A stretch of 64,000 nucleotides of DNA, from positions 1 through 64,000 of the forward strand of contig JBCAQO010000009.1 of NCBI GenBank assembly GCA_039111635.1, written 5' to 3'. The position numbers were made by a program, and so were the translations under genes. Positions 21,471 through 33,900 of the stretch are shown piece by piece. A model generated the notes under the pieces. The model did not search any database and had not been told where the DNA came from. It saw only the letters and a list, made by a program, of their open reading frames with translations. Each line of letters begins with the position of its first letter. Position 1 is the first letter of the stretch. Source of the stretch: Heterobasidion occidentale (lineage: Eukaryota; Basidiomycota; Agaricomycetes; Russulales; Bondarzewiaceae).

Positions 21471-24400
21471 ATGCCAGCACGAACTGCGTCCGTGCTTGAT
21501 ACTCTACCACCAGCCATCGCAAAGGTCTTTGATCAGGCCCAGTCTTCGACCGCCAACCACCAGAAGAATTTTGTTGTATTATACAAACTCCATGTCGAAG
21601 CAGCTACATTCAAGGAGTCCATCGAAACAGGTGTCAGACTCACTGGGGAACGTGTGTTTGGAGACCGGTTTATTGAGATGATCAACCACGTCCTTGTTAT
21701 CAAGAAGGGCATTACTGTCGCAGACAGGATCGTCAAGTTTGTAGGAGGTTATATTAAATTCATTCACGCGAAAAGTCAGTCGTCTGCTGTCTCTCCCGTT
21801 ACTCTTTGATCCCCATTAGTCGCTGAAGTAAAGCGAGAAGACGGAGATGAAGAGGAAGACGATAGCGTTGTATCGCGATTCACCGCTCGGCTTCTCACAC
21901 ATCTTCTCAAGGGCTTCTTAGCCAAAGACAAGAATGTCCGCTATCGTGTTGCCCATTTTGTCGCAGACATGATCTCGCATCTGGGAGAACTGGAGTACGC
22001 GGCATTGCATATGATCAAGCGCGAAGTGCGTACTGACGATTCTCAAGAGAGGACATGTACACGTCCCTTCGCACATCCCTCATGGAACGAGTACGCGACA
22101 AGGAGCCAACAATACGCGTTCAGGCTGTCATTGCTCTTTCTAAACTTTGCGGCTCTGAAGACCCAGACGAACTCGAAGATGATGAGGCAACGGCAATTGA
22201 CGTCCTCGAGGATATGCTTGCTCACGATCCTTCTGCGTATGCCTTCCCTACTTTCCTTCCCTGATATATCCTCTGATAGAAGGCCATAGTGATGTTCGAC
22301 GTGCAGCCCTCCTAAATATACCCCTTTCCCCTGCCACCATCCCCTCTCTTCTCACCCGAACACGAGACATCGATACAACCATCCGCAAGCTCGTATACTC
22401 CGCCATCCTGGAGCCCAACTGTTTCGTGGTTGGCACGGAAGACACTGTAGGCGTGACACATCCCCGCGCGCTCACAATAGCGCAGCGAGAGTTGATCGTG
22501 CGCAACGGCCTCGGAGATCGGGAGACTGCAGTGCGCGCAGCCGCAGGCAAGCTCGTCGGAACGTGGGTTGATGCTGTCGGAAGTGGCAAAGGATCCATCA
22601 CGGAAGATGTCATTGCCTTTTTGCAGACGTTCGACTTGGCAGAGAACAGTGTTGCGGAGGAGGCACTGCTCAGCGTACTCGTGACCCGTGTGGATGTTTT
22701 CGATGGACTCGAGTTTGAGGGTAAATGCCACAGGCATTTGATTTTGGAGTCTTGGCTAATATTCTTGAAATTTTCAAGAGACGTTTTGGAACACGTTAAC
22801 ACCCGAAAAAGCCTTCCTTGTGCGGGTCTTTGTCGACCATTGCATCTCCACTAAGGATGACGTCCGCCTCGAGTCTGTCCTCCCCGTCGTCACAGAACTC
22901 GCCTTCCGCATCCAGCACGGCTACAATGATCTTCTCGAGCAAATACAATCTGATGAAGAGGAAAGATTCCTTCGTGGTGGTGAGGGCGATGATGGCGACG
23001 ATGATGCACGCATGGATCGCGAGTTCATCATCTGCGAACTGCTTAAGCTGGCAGTAAATCTGGATTATGCAGATGAGATCGGGAGGAGGAAGATGTTTCA
23101 GCTCGTTCGTAAGTCCAATTTCTTGGGACGAACCTACTACCTTGACTTCCACTTCAATGATTGTTTCAGGTGATATGATTTCGCAGGAGGCACTCCCCGA
23201 GAACCTCGTCACTCGGTGCCTAGACATCCTGCGCAAGCTCTCCCCGAACGAGCGCGACTTGATACGCGTTGTCGTCGAAGTGGTTCACGAGCTCCGTGAT
23301 CCCAGTGATCCAGACGAGGATGTCCTAGTTCGCATCCCTCGTCACCTCAGCGGCATGAGCACATCTGATGCTCAATTTATTTCAGAGGGAGCAAGAACCC
23401 TCCGGCGCCGATGATGCATCGACCTCGTTCGCCGAAACTCCTGTACCCGTGCGGGTTGCCCGTGCTCCTGCAGCACCGAAGCCTGTGTCGGAGATGTCCC
23501 CGGAAGAGAAAGCAAGAGCGGACGCTCTTGATGTGCGGTGTCTAGATCTCTGCATTGGGATGCTTGAGCGAGTGAACGGGGTAAGAAAGTCTTGCCGAGG
23601 ATCTTAAACAATGTCGTTGTTGACTCCGGGCGTAGACTTTTGAGGAAAACTCGACGTTGGAGGGCATTTTGGGTGAGCTGATTGTTCCGGCAGTCAAACG
23701 GAGGAGCTAGCCTTGAGAGAGAAAGGTCTGGTCAGCTTGGGCTTGTGTTGTCTTATCGCTCGGGTGCGTCTCCCTATCTATCGAAGAAATATCGCTAGAA
23801 TCTAAATCTATGGATGCTCTAGCGGATGGCCTTGAACTCTTTCCAGCTTTTCCTCAGTCAAGTTCAGGCAGCACCGGAAGTCCTCAAGATTCGAGTGCTT
23901 CAGGTGGTGTTTGATGTCCTTATGGTCCACGAGGGTGACTTCCTGGCGAACGGGCACGTTGGAGTAAGCTTCCCTGTAATATGTTTGCGCCATCCAAGCC
24001 GCATACTCACGTTCAACAGGGCGATCGAGTCATCGATTTCCTTCTGCATGTGCTGAATAACGATGAATCGGAAAAGGTCCAGGCCATCATTTGCATGGGA
24101 TTTGCGAAGCTAATGCTTTCACGGATGGTCACCGAAAACCGGGTTTGTGGCACCTTGCATTTTTTGATTTAGTACGTTACTCACCTTTCGGTCTTCAGGT
24201 CCTTTCAAGCCTCGTTCTTGTCTATCTCTCTCCTGATACAGCCGATAACCAAGAACTGAGGCAATGCTTGTCGTATTTCTTCCCTGTTTATTGCTACTCC
24301 TCTCCAGCGAACCAGCGCCGGATGCAGCAAGTATTCCCTTCTATATTGAGCAGCTCGCGACGGCGTACAAGGCGCTGGACGATGATCAAGAAATGGTGTC

Positions 24401-25743
24401 GCCTGCTCAAGTCGGTGGTATGTTTGTCGACTGGACAGATCCACAGAAAGCAGTGTCAGTACTTTTTTTTTCACCACTTTTTCAAAATGATGACCCTTTT
24501 CGAATGGGCGGATGTAGAGAAATTCAAGGTCAAACGCCAGATCCATCGATACACATTGACATGGCTTCAGACATCGTGAAGGCTTTGTTCAATAAACAGA
24601 CGGAGAGTGAGTGTCTCAAAACTTTGCGATCCTTCTCTTAAACTTATTGCGCTTTTTAGAGGAGGAAAAGAAAGTCTTGTGTCAATCACTTGGCAAGATG
24701 TATATCCCCCCGGAGATCGATGATGATAAAATCCGCACGCTAAAGTTGCTCATACACAACCTACGCTTGGTAAGGCGTTTGTCGCCCAGAGAATCCTGGA
24801 AATATCGCTTGACTGACTTACGGTGGCAGAGGCGTCCCTTGCGAGACACGGCTTCCAACAACGCGTTAAACCGTTTCGACGCGTCCATCTCGAAAAAATA
24901 CGAAAAGCAGCTAGAAGACTTCAATGAGGAAGAGTATCGTCAGCTTGAGTCGCTGAAGGAGCTCTTTGAGTTCTTGGATGATATCTTTCCTGAAGACGAC
25001 GAGGAAGATGAGATGCCACCAAAGAAGAGGACAAGAAAGCGGTACGTTGACGATCCTTCTGTTCTTGCTCTTGTAGTTGACAGCCGCGCGCACGGTCCAG
25101 GCGGTCAGACAGTATTATATCAGATGTCACAGAAACTAGTCAAGAGGAACGAGCAGCTACGCCTACTCGCAAACGAGGGCAGGGCAGGGCAAAGTGCGCT
25201 GTTCGACTGCGAATGTTGATGACTTTTATTGAATTCATTTTGCAGGAGACGCCGCTTCGAGGCGTCTGACGAGGAAGAAGAAGATCAGGCAGTATCTCCA
25301 CCTACTTCTGCAGCGCCTACTCGGAGTATGCCTAAGCGGGCAGCGTATGTCTTTTTCTCTCTCCAATTCTGACTATTTGGAGCTGACCCTTTTCATAGAA
25401 CGAAGAAGGTAGACATGACACCTATGAAGTTACCGGACTCTGAAGAGACGAAGATGAAGATGAAGACAATGAGCAGGCAACGCCTGTTCCGCCTCAGAGA
25501 CATCGGATCGCCGCCGGAGGGTGAGTTCAGTCTATTATTGGTAGCCTTGCCTTCGCTGCGCTGACCAGGCAACTTGTTGACAGTCGAGGGAAACTTAACG
25601 GTCACAAACAGTCAGTCGAGGAGCAGCAATTGGATGAAGATATCGATGATTTGTTGGATGATGATGTACCGCAAGACTCCGTGGTGGACTCGGAGGAAGA
25701 GGAGGTCGAAGAAGTAGATGGATTACTCGGTTCCGATGGTTGA
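21471..25743 (+). CDS. YCG1: Condensin complex subunit 3 (YCG1/CND3, CAP-G), HEAT-repeat protein
   Basis: The non-SMC condensin subunit that binds the kleisin and DNA during mitotic chromosome compaction. The start is the ATG at 21471 (MPARTASVLDTLPPAIAKVF). The N-terminal block matches the family: FDQAQSSTANHQKNFVVLYK, TFKESIETGVRL, FGDRFIEMINHVLVIKKGIT, DRIVKFVGGYIKF and then FTARLLTHLLKGFLAKDKNV (about 21890) with VRYRVAHFVADMISHL. HEAT-type helical pairs continue through the middle (EPTIRVQAVIALSKLCGSED-like helix at about 22100, AFLVRVFVDHCI about 22810, LVTRCLDILRKLSPNERDL about 23205, RVIDFLLHVLNNDESEKVQA about 24020, LVLVYLSPDTADNQELRQCL about 24205). The C-terminus is acidic and disordered and ends EEEVEEVDGLLGSDG before TGA at 25741-25743. 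Introns are many and short. The gene converges on the Polo kinase gene. Confidence 0.9.
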
Positions 25744-26291
25744 ACTGGAGAATCTGAGTGTTTCGTTGAGGTGATCTATGATTGGGCTGATATGTATTGT
25801 GTACTTTCTTTAATATCTTATCTTGTTGACACTGTCACCGTATGTACTAATCATGTGGATAGCTGCACTTCGAAGGCTGTCAGCGCCACTCTTACAGGCA
25901 AGCTATTCGCCAACAATAGAAAGCCTCAAGGCTACGCTCCAGCATGGACTTGCTTGAGCAGAACCAAAGGATACATGCTTCAACGACATTCATGATACAC
26001 CAACGGAACATTGGCGACATGATTGTCGCCGGGATATGGAGAAAAATCTGAGAAGACATGGCAGGCGTTCCAACAAGCAAACTCGTAACTGCCTGAGGAT
26101 GTAACGTGTGCGCACGAGAAACTGCGACAGAAAGGGACGTGATCATGCAGGTATAGAATGGGCATCGACTGGCGTGTAGATATGATAGGGGTATCGTAGA
26201 TGATGAATCATAGAATTGAATTGGATTCAAAGCCATGGTGTCCAAGGGCGCAGCTACGACCTGATGTCGGCAGCGCATGCTTACCACCGCC
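25744..26291. other. Convergent 3' intergenic region
   Basis: About 550 bp between the stop codons of the condensin gene (+) and the Polo kinase gene (-). No gene is recognised; it should contain both 3' UTRs. Weak open frames on the minus strand (25892-26353) only run into the kinase 3' end in another frame. Confidence 0.6.
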
Positions 26292-29087
26292 CTACCGCAG
26301 GGAGGCCTTTGATCTCGTCTTGATTGATCCGAACCTATCTTCTGCCTGTGCAACCTTGGCAGCAGCCTGAGGGTCGCCTCCCCCTGCCTGTGCTGCGCTC
26401 GCGTTCTTGATAGACACCAGCACCTCCTTGCAGTATTTGAGTTTGTCGACCAAGCGTTGATTGAGCTTTGCTTGGTCGGGCTCTGTCATGGTAGGCAGAA
26501 GAGACTGAGCCATAATTTGGCTCAGCTTGCCGCTGAACATCGCGTGATCCTTGTCGATATGAGTAACGACGAGGCCCTGTGCTGAGAGAATGACCTTGGA
26601 ATGGTCATAGAAATTGAACTGGGCACGCAATATTGATATTAGTGAAAAAATATGATAGACTAAAGTAGATTCTTGCCTGCAAGGCGTCATGGCTCAATTT
26701 GAATACGATGACTTGTTTCATCCGGAGGTATTTCTGCACAAAATACATCCCCTTCGTTTTCTCGATATCCTCAAACGTGTACTTATGGTCGCCGTACAAG
26801 CGATCCATCATATATCGCTCGAAGTGCTTCAGCAGGTACACCTTGCTCTTAATGTCCTCAGGATAATCCGACACCGTGTGACTCTTGCGGACATAGACCG
26901 TACCCTGTCGCCGAGAGGTTATGTAATCAAAGTGACTGGTCGGGACGGTCAACGACATGCGTGAGTGAAAAAGGATTACATGGAACGCACTGCTTGTCTG
27001 GCGATAAGGCAATCGTCGTGCTGTCGTTGAAATGTACGCCGACAGTTCCATCGGTGAGCGCATAGCCCATCCCGTACTTGCTGCAATAATCAACCCATGA
27101 CACGATGAAAATCTTCTCCAGAGGCAGGTCATCGTCCTCTGCGGGGTCTCGGAAAAGCTTGCCTACTGCCCTAGCTCTGAAAGCAGCAGTCAGGGTTGCG
27201 CAAGCCGTCTCGTAGGTATTCGATCTTGGAGGATCATTGCCATCTGCCGCAGTCCCTTCTAGGAATCGTGAGCGCCAGGTATCTATACATAACGAATCAT
27301 CATACCTGAGAACGGATCTTCTTTCGCTGCGCCTGGGTCTTTGCTCTTGCCCCTCGATTCTCTTGGTTCTACTGGAGATATGTTCTCCTCTTCACTATTC
27401 CCATTCCCATTAGGGACCATTTGCGCGACAATACGCGCCTTCTGGCTCGCGAGCTCCTTCCTCCTCACCACTTCCTCCCGATCACCGTCTCTTCTTCAAT
27501 ATTTTGCAACGGGCCCAGTCGTCCTCCACGCGGAGGAGATCTGCCCTCCTTCTGTGCGGTCTGCAACTTACGCAACAGGGACTCGCGAGGCGCATTGCTT
27601 GGGGCAACTAAGAGGGGCTGACGCGCAGAGCTCAACAGAGCCGAGATGGGGCTGCCAGGCTGTACGGCCTTCAGGAATTCCTTCTCCTGCTGGGCGATGC
27701 TCGACGTCATACTGACTCCAGTCCTGTTCCTCCCCTGAGTTCCAGAAGAAGACTGCGCGTTGGGCACAGCGATAGATGAGGGCTGCTCTTCGTCGAGCAA
27801 AGCGTACTTCCGTAAACGCGCGAGGTTGGACTGAGAGACGACGCGGGAGATGTGACGGAATTCTGGTACAGTATCGCGTGCGGTCGTTGGAATGTATGCA
27901 GGGACGATACCACGAGTGAAGAACTCGTGGTCAACAATTTCATGGAGAGAGGGGCGCTGTTGGGGATCGGGCGTGAGTATGCCTTGCACAAGCTCACGAG
28001 CTTCTATCGAAACTTGACTCTCGGTTGGGAATTCGTACTGGTTGTCGCGGATACGTCTTCTTCAAATGTTAGCAGGTAGCAGAGCAAAGAGGGTAAATGG
28101 CGCACTTGTAGATGGTCTTAACATCCTTCGTCTGGAATGGGGGCCGCCCGACCACCAGGGTATAGAGGATAACACCAATAGACCAGGTGTCCACTTCGAA
28201 GCTATGTCCGTTCGCAGTATCGAAGAGGACTTCAGGAGCAATGTAGTTAGGGGTACCGCAGATTGTCTTCTTCCTCTCCCCCGGGTTCTCGATGAGTGCA
28301 GCGAGACCGAAATCCCCGACCTTGACATTCATGTTACCATCGAGAAATAAGTTACCCAGCTTGAGATCACGATGAATGACTTGGTGGGTATGCATGTAAT
28401 GGCATGCACCGATGAGCTGCACCATAAAAACCGCGATTCAGGCTCTGTGAAGCGACGACGACGGCGAAGCATGTCCATGAGAGAACCACTCTGACAGAGC
28501 TCAAGGGTCATGTACACGTTTTCGTCATCTTCAAAGCAGTCACCAAACGTGACGATGTTCGGATGCTCCAGGGCACGGTGGATTTTGATCTCTGCGTAGA
28601 GCTATACAATGTGTCAGCTACGAGAGACACTGGCAACAAACGTGATGGCACACTTTAGTCTTCGCCTTCTTCGTCTTCAAGCTGCTCTTCGTCACAACTT
28701 TACAAGCATATCGTGCACCCCGGGTGTCTTGAACTTCATAAACGCGTGCAAAGCCACCCTGCATGAAAGTAAACAATCCTATTGGGGCAGTACGTGGGAA
28801 ATACTCACTTCTCCAAGAAACCCTGTTCTGCGAAACTGGATAGCTCTGAGGTTATCTGTAATGACAGGTGGGGGAGATGGCGGCTGGACTTTTGCATTTT
28901 GTCGAGGAAGAGGTGGTGACGCAGGTTGAGGTGCCTTCGCTGGTTCCTGTTGAACCTTTCTGGATTGAGGATCGGAGCCCGCCTGTTGCAGGTTATTGAT
29001 TGCATCCGAGAATGGGTTTCTGCGCGAGGCTGCGGAGGGTGCTGGAGCGGGTATAGATGGCATACGAGATAGCGCGTGGGGGGGCAT
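26292..29087 (-). CDS. CDC5: Polo-like serine/threonine kinase (CDC5/Plo1 type)
   Basis: A mitotic kinase with an N-terminal kinase domain and C-terminal polo boxes. The start is the ATG at 29085-29087 ([20 protein letters not shown]); the codon two positions upstream is GTG. Kinase signatures: [14 protein letters not shown] glycine loop split by an intron (about 28750-28830), [12 protein letters not shown] with the catalytic Lys, [14 protein letters not shown] catalytic loop (about 28365), [11 protein letters not shown] (DFG), [16 protein letters not shown] (activation segment, about 28250) and [19 protein letters not shown]. The polo-box region shows [20 protein letters not shown] (about 27060), [35 protein letters not shown] and, in the second box, [20 protein letters not shown] and [16 protein letters not shown] single T seems to be missing in an A5/T5 run at 28426-28430, between SRFF and [12 protein letters not shown]. 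The neighbour is condensin, a known substrate class of Polo kinases. Confidence 0.93.
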
Positions 29088-29480
29088 CGTCACCGTGGCC
29101 TAACACCGATGATGCCCTGGAGATGCGAGAAAACTACTGCAGGCCGATGAATACCAAAAAGAGCACGAGAGACGAGCAGAGCATTCACCTACCCTAAAAA
29201 TGGGAAAAAGAAAGAGACTTAACCGCGAATCGCCTGTTGCTCAACGCTTGGAATGAAACGGAAAGTTGAGGTGGCCGCCGAAAGTCGAACATGCACTTCA
29301 AGCGTGTTTCATACGTAATCTTCTCGTGACCGTGTCGGCTCTCATCACGTGATAGCGTGTCTTCGTACCTCTGCGTGACCGTGTTCAATCTAGCACTACT
29401 ATTGGAAAGCGTACACTCTGCACTACAGCTACGCACTCTCTGAGACACCTCACAGTGCCACTCGATACTCCACGATATGC
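29088..29480. other. Spacer upstream of the Polo kinase gene
   Basis: This 393-bp spacer holds the kinase promoter and the 3' end of the dehydrogenase transcript, because both genes are on the minus strand. A palindromic ATCACGTGAT (E-box core CACGTG) lies at about 29343-29352. No ACGCGT box is present. I see no gene. Confidence 0.5.
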
Positions 29481-30424
29481 TCACCACGGCAAAGGTTCAC
29501 CTGTGTACTTAAACAACTTACCAGAATGCTCCTTCGTGACATCAACCGCAAACTTCAGAAGTGCCGAGACGCTTTCGAGGTTCGAGCACGGCACCCTCGC
29601 CACCCATGTCTTTGAATTCCACATCGAAGATATATGAACTTCGTATAGTAGAGTGGCTATTTTGCAACGCACCAGTCTTTACCCAGCCAGGGTCAATGAC
29701 GAAAGAAATCAGGTCGTGCCTCTCAGTCGCTTGCTTATAAGTCTGCACTATCAATCAACATCGACTTATACAACGTTATGAAGACAAACACTCACAAGCA
29801 TATTGAGCGCTGTCTTCGCAATGCTATACGATGCGTTCTTCTTCCCGCAATCGAGGCCAATACTACTCAAGCCGCTAGTCATGTTCACGATGACCTTTCG
29901 CTTGCTCTTCTCCAGGTAGGGCAGGTAGACTTGGGAGATCAAGGCTGGTCCAGCGACATTCGCCTGAAGAGAATTCATGAGGCCCAACATAGTCATACTG
30001 AATGCGAGGTCATTCCCTTCGGTCTGAATGATATCAAAACAGGCAGTGTGAATGTAATTGATGCTGAATCTCAATAATATATACGCACCACTGCAGCGTT
30101 GTTGATCAGATAATCAAGACCATGAATATCGAGGATGTCCTTGACCAAGGCCAGGGAAGTATAAATAGATTCTGGATCGGTGACATCCAGCTTGTGGATG
30201 TAGAGATTTCCAATGGCTATGTCTTTCAATGCCTGAAGCTCTGGTGCGGCTGCAGGATCTCGACAGGTCGCAATTACAATGTTTGAAGCTGAAGAAATCA
30301 GTTGCCGAACGTATTCCAGTCCTATTCCACGATTAGACCTATGTGTGGTGGATGTAAGAAAGGCTTCAGCTTTGATACGTCAAACTCACCCCGTGACAAG
30401 CCATGTTCGCACTTCAGACTCCAT
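29481..30424 (-). CDS. Short-chain dehydrogenase/reductase (classical SDR)
   Basis: An NAD(P)-dependent oxidoreductase with a Rossmann fold; the substrate is unknown. The first exon from the ATG at 30422-30424 reads MESEVRTWLVTG and is spliced to SNRGIGLEYVRQLISSASNI. This restores the TGxxxGIG cofactor loop across an intron. Further marks are VIATCRDP, the acidic LDVTDPES, LINNAA (structural NNA motif), QANVAGPALISQVYLP, an active-site Ser in NMTSGLSSIG, and YSIAKTALNML with the catalytic YxxxK. Then come DPGWVKTDMGG and the C-terminal DVTKEHSGKLFKYTGEPLPW. One base is missing near 29575-29585, so the last roughly 30 residues lie in another frame. The true stop is TGA at 29481-29483, not the one at 29542. 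It belongs to the group of cytosolic SDRs related to C-factor-like proteins. Confidence 0.88.
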
Positions 30425-30900
30425 GTTTGCACCGTGATCTTTGCGAGAGGCGTCTCAGGGGGTGAGACGGAGTTGAGAGGAGAGTAGAGCAGCCATATCT
30501 TGTCATATATAGCCGAGCCAGAATGGGGAAATGTCGGTTTCCCTTTGTAATCGAGCAAGGCCTATTTAAAGTCTTCGCAAGGTGCATTCAGCAGAAGTCC
30601 GTGTGAGAGAGGGAGCAAGGAAGCGAATGACACTCTCCGGCAAGTCATGCGTTTGCAGGACGCGACGCGTTCGGCGCGTGACGCCGCGCTGTGACGTGGC
30701 AGGACACCAATCATTCAAGCGTCTGCAGTCTTAGGCTACGCAGTGTATACCGCCCTATACTACCCCACTCACGCAACCTCCAAGTATATTGCGTAGCATC
30801 GGTGTCAGAGCGGATCATAGTTAAGGTCAGTGCTTACGTTCCGTCAGGAGCCCTCACATTGATCAGTATGTCAATAGGCTAATAGGTGAATATATCCGGG
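30425..30900. promoter_or_regulatory. Divergent promoter of the SDR and UGGT genes, with TGACGTGG and ACGCGT elements
   Basis: The 476-bp spacer between two divergent start codons carries ACGCGT at 30665-30670, TGACGTGG at 30692-30699 and CCAAT at 30707-30711. TGACGTGG equals the unfolded-protein-response element bound by XBP1/ATF6-type bZIP factors, and UGGT is a typical UPR target. The elements lie about 190-235 bp upstream of the UGGT start. Function is inferred from motif and gene role only. Confidence 0.45.
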
Positions 30901-33900
30901 ATGAGGGCAAGTTTTGCCTTGTCAACAACATTCGCGGCGGCCCTCTTTCTATTAAGGACCAAGGCGTCATCCCCTCCTGTGACAGTCTCTCTTCGATCTT
31001 CATGGCCATCACCACCATTCTTGTTGGAAGCCATGTACGTAGCGATACCTACGATAGAGCGTAATAGCAACAATTGACGCTTTTTGTAAGCGAAACGATA
31101 GCCCTCGAAGAGCCCGATGCCTTTTTCCCTCTTCTAGATGTGCTCACTAACCCCGAAACACTGCCCTCTCGGGAGCCTTTGCGACCAGAGGCTTTGCATC
31201 AGCTCGCGCTGCAAGCTGCACTTTCTCTGGATTTCTTGTCTAAACACGGCGCTCTCACCTCGGTCGAGATGCAGTTCGCCCTGCATGCCGCTACCCCTAA
31301 AATAGAGGCTTTCTACCAGCACTATCTTGACACGGCGGCTTCGTTCGCAGAATCTAGGAATCGAGACGAATGCGAGTCATGGGTAGACTGGTATGGGGAA
31401 GTGGTCTGTGATATGGAAAGGCTTGTTCATCTTGCTGGACCCGAGACAATAGACCCGATCAACGCGACTTCACAATCATCGTACGTGGTCCTCTGCATCG
31501 GGGCATGATGCACGTATTCTGAAGTGTTACACAGAGACTCGTTCGTGAGAACCCAGGACTCTTCCATTTGATCACATCTATCCGCTGCCCGCTAAGACTT
31601 AGATCGTCCATCTAGAACGGCCATCTTTCATGCTTCCATTGACTCGTCAAATTTCCGCGAACTTCACTCATGTCTTCTGCGCTTGTCGAGCGGCCCAGCA
31701 CCAAGGCTTGAATATATCTTCAGACCCATCCCTCCTGCAGCTGGAACTAAAGAGAGGACCTATATCTCCGGCTACGGTGTCACTCTCGATCTTAAGAAAA
31801 TGGACTACCTCGCACTAGATGATCGGCATTCAAATAGTAGAGGTTAGAGAATATGAATTACCGAATGGGTTACCCGACTTATCGTTTTTTTAAAGATACA
31901 CATCATGATGAGACTATTGAGAAGGTGGAATCTCTTGCTGTGAACATTGACCCTATCGTGTCGCTCCTTAGCCAGCATCCGCTCAACACCACGCTGGACG
32001 CGAGCGAGCCTTTGACAGAGGAGGAGTTGATGGGTAGGCGATCTGTCCAACTTGCGTACCTGTACACTCTCAGCTGACCTTTGTATATAAGAGATTGGCA
32101 TACAGGCTACTCAGCTCATTCACGAGTCCTCGACGCCCTTCGAGACTCTGAAGCAACTCGCGCAGGACTTCCCGAGATACGCTTCGTCGCTCGCACGACG
32201 AGTAGTCGTAAACTCGGATTTGAGAGATGAAATATCTAGAAATTCGATGAAGGCTCAGCCGGGTGTCAGCGCAGTATGGTTCAACGGGGCTACTGTGCCG
32301 GAAGCAAGCATGAATCCTTTCGGGTAAATGCGTTCTTTCCCTTAATATTTCGCGTCTCGAATTTACACTCCGTGAAGTCTTCTCAAGCTCATTCGCAAGG
32401 AACGAGACATCATGTCATCTTTGTCGTCCCTTGGCATCGAACCCAATCAATCCCTGGACCTTATCACACACCCTGCCATCCAAGCTGCTCATGGGAGCTC
32501 TGGAAGTCTTCTAGACGGCGTCTTTGACGCGAGTGACCGGCTTGAAGATGGTGGTCTTATTGTATGGTGGAATGATATCGAAAAAGACAGCCGGTGAGTC
32601 CCAACTAGATTGGCATGATTACAGAAATCGTCGCTTGACTTGACTATCAAAGATACGCCCGTTGGCCGACTGGCCTCCATGCAGTGAGTGTCAATGCAGA
32701 GTTAAACCATCAACCTGCTCAGACAATTCCACTCTAGCTCATGCGCCCCACATACCCCGGTCAAATTCCCGTTACCCGGTTGAACCTTTTCAACGTCGTT
32801 CTAGTCATGGACCTTTCACAATCTAGTAGCTTGTATTATATTGCAGGCACGGTCGCCAACATCATCAATCGGGCTTTTCCCGTCAGGTTCGGCATCGTAC
32901 CATCAATCGAATCGGAAGGTGGCGCACGGATGGCGAAGATTTTCAATTATTTGGTCGACAACTATGGTCGTGCGAGGACTATGATTTTTATCAAAAAGGT
33001 AATCACTTTAATTCTATGCGCTGAGCGTCTTCTCGAGCGCCTGTTTCACAGGTACTCCAACTCCCTACAGTCCCTCAAATGACATCGGAAACGGTCGACT
33101 GGGACCGAGTCCGTTTCGAATTGGCTGACTTGATCAAAGTCGAAGAACCGAAAGAAGGCGGAGTTGCTTTAGACTTTGACACCGTGGTGAATGATACACC
33201 GCAGGAAATACAAGCAAAAGTCGACAAGGCTCGTGCATATGCAAAGCGCTTGGGAGCAACCATGGCTTCCTCTGCACAAGGGCACGCCTTCTTCAATGGG
33301 AAGCATTATGACTTGGACGATGTAAGTGTTCAACTTTCCCCTGCATGTCCAGTGTTTCAACCATTCACTGGGCAAAGACGTTCGTACAATCGCTCCAAAT
33401 GCAATTTCCGAAATACTTGCAGTATCTGCAAGAACGTGTACGTCTCCTCTCTCGAATGTGATTGACATCAACCTACAGCTCCGAGTATCCAGCTCTATGA
33501 AGGGGCAGTTGATCAAGTAGGGGACGTATCAACATACTTCTATGATTTGCCTGGTTCACACAAAAGCCGAAATCGCCATATTTTTCCTTCCAGCAATGCC
33601 GATAACCTTGAGATTCATAATATGGTCGAACTCACGGAGTCAGCTGGTCTGAACACACAGTCAACAAACTTTGTCTACCCACGTGAGCGACGAAGCTTGT
33701 CACCTCCAATATTGCGTGATTGACAGCCGATGATTAAAAGCCGAGGTTGATTTGGTCCCCTTCACGATCTATGTTGTAGCAGACCTTGATACCGAGAACG
33801 GTCTGTCTATCGTTCAAGCGGCTCTGTCGTACGTTGTGAGTATTGATGTATCAACGCGGTACACCCAGTTGCTCACCCTAATCTAGGGAACCTCTCGGGC

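Noticed and set aside
29542..29562. SDR stop codon at 29542
   Set aside because: The family C-terminus (KEHSGKLFKYTGEPLPW) lies further downstream in the next frame, so the earlier stop comes from a one-base loss.
30886..30900. Earlier start for UGGT
   Set aside because: The codon at 30886 is GTG; the ATG at 30901 starts directly at the signal peptide.
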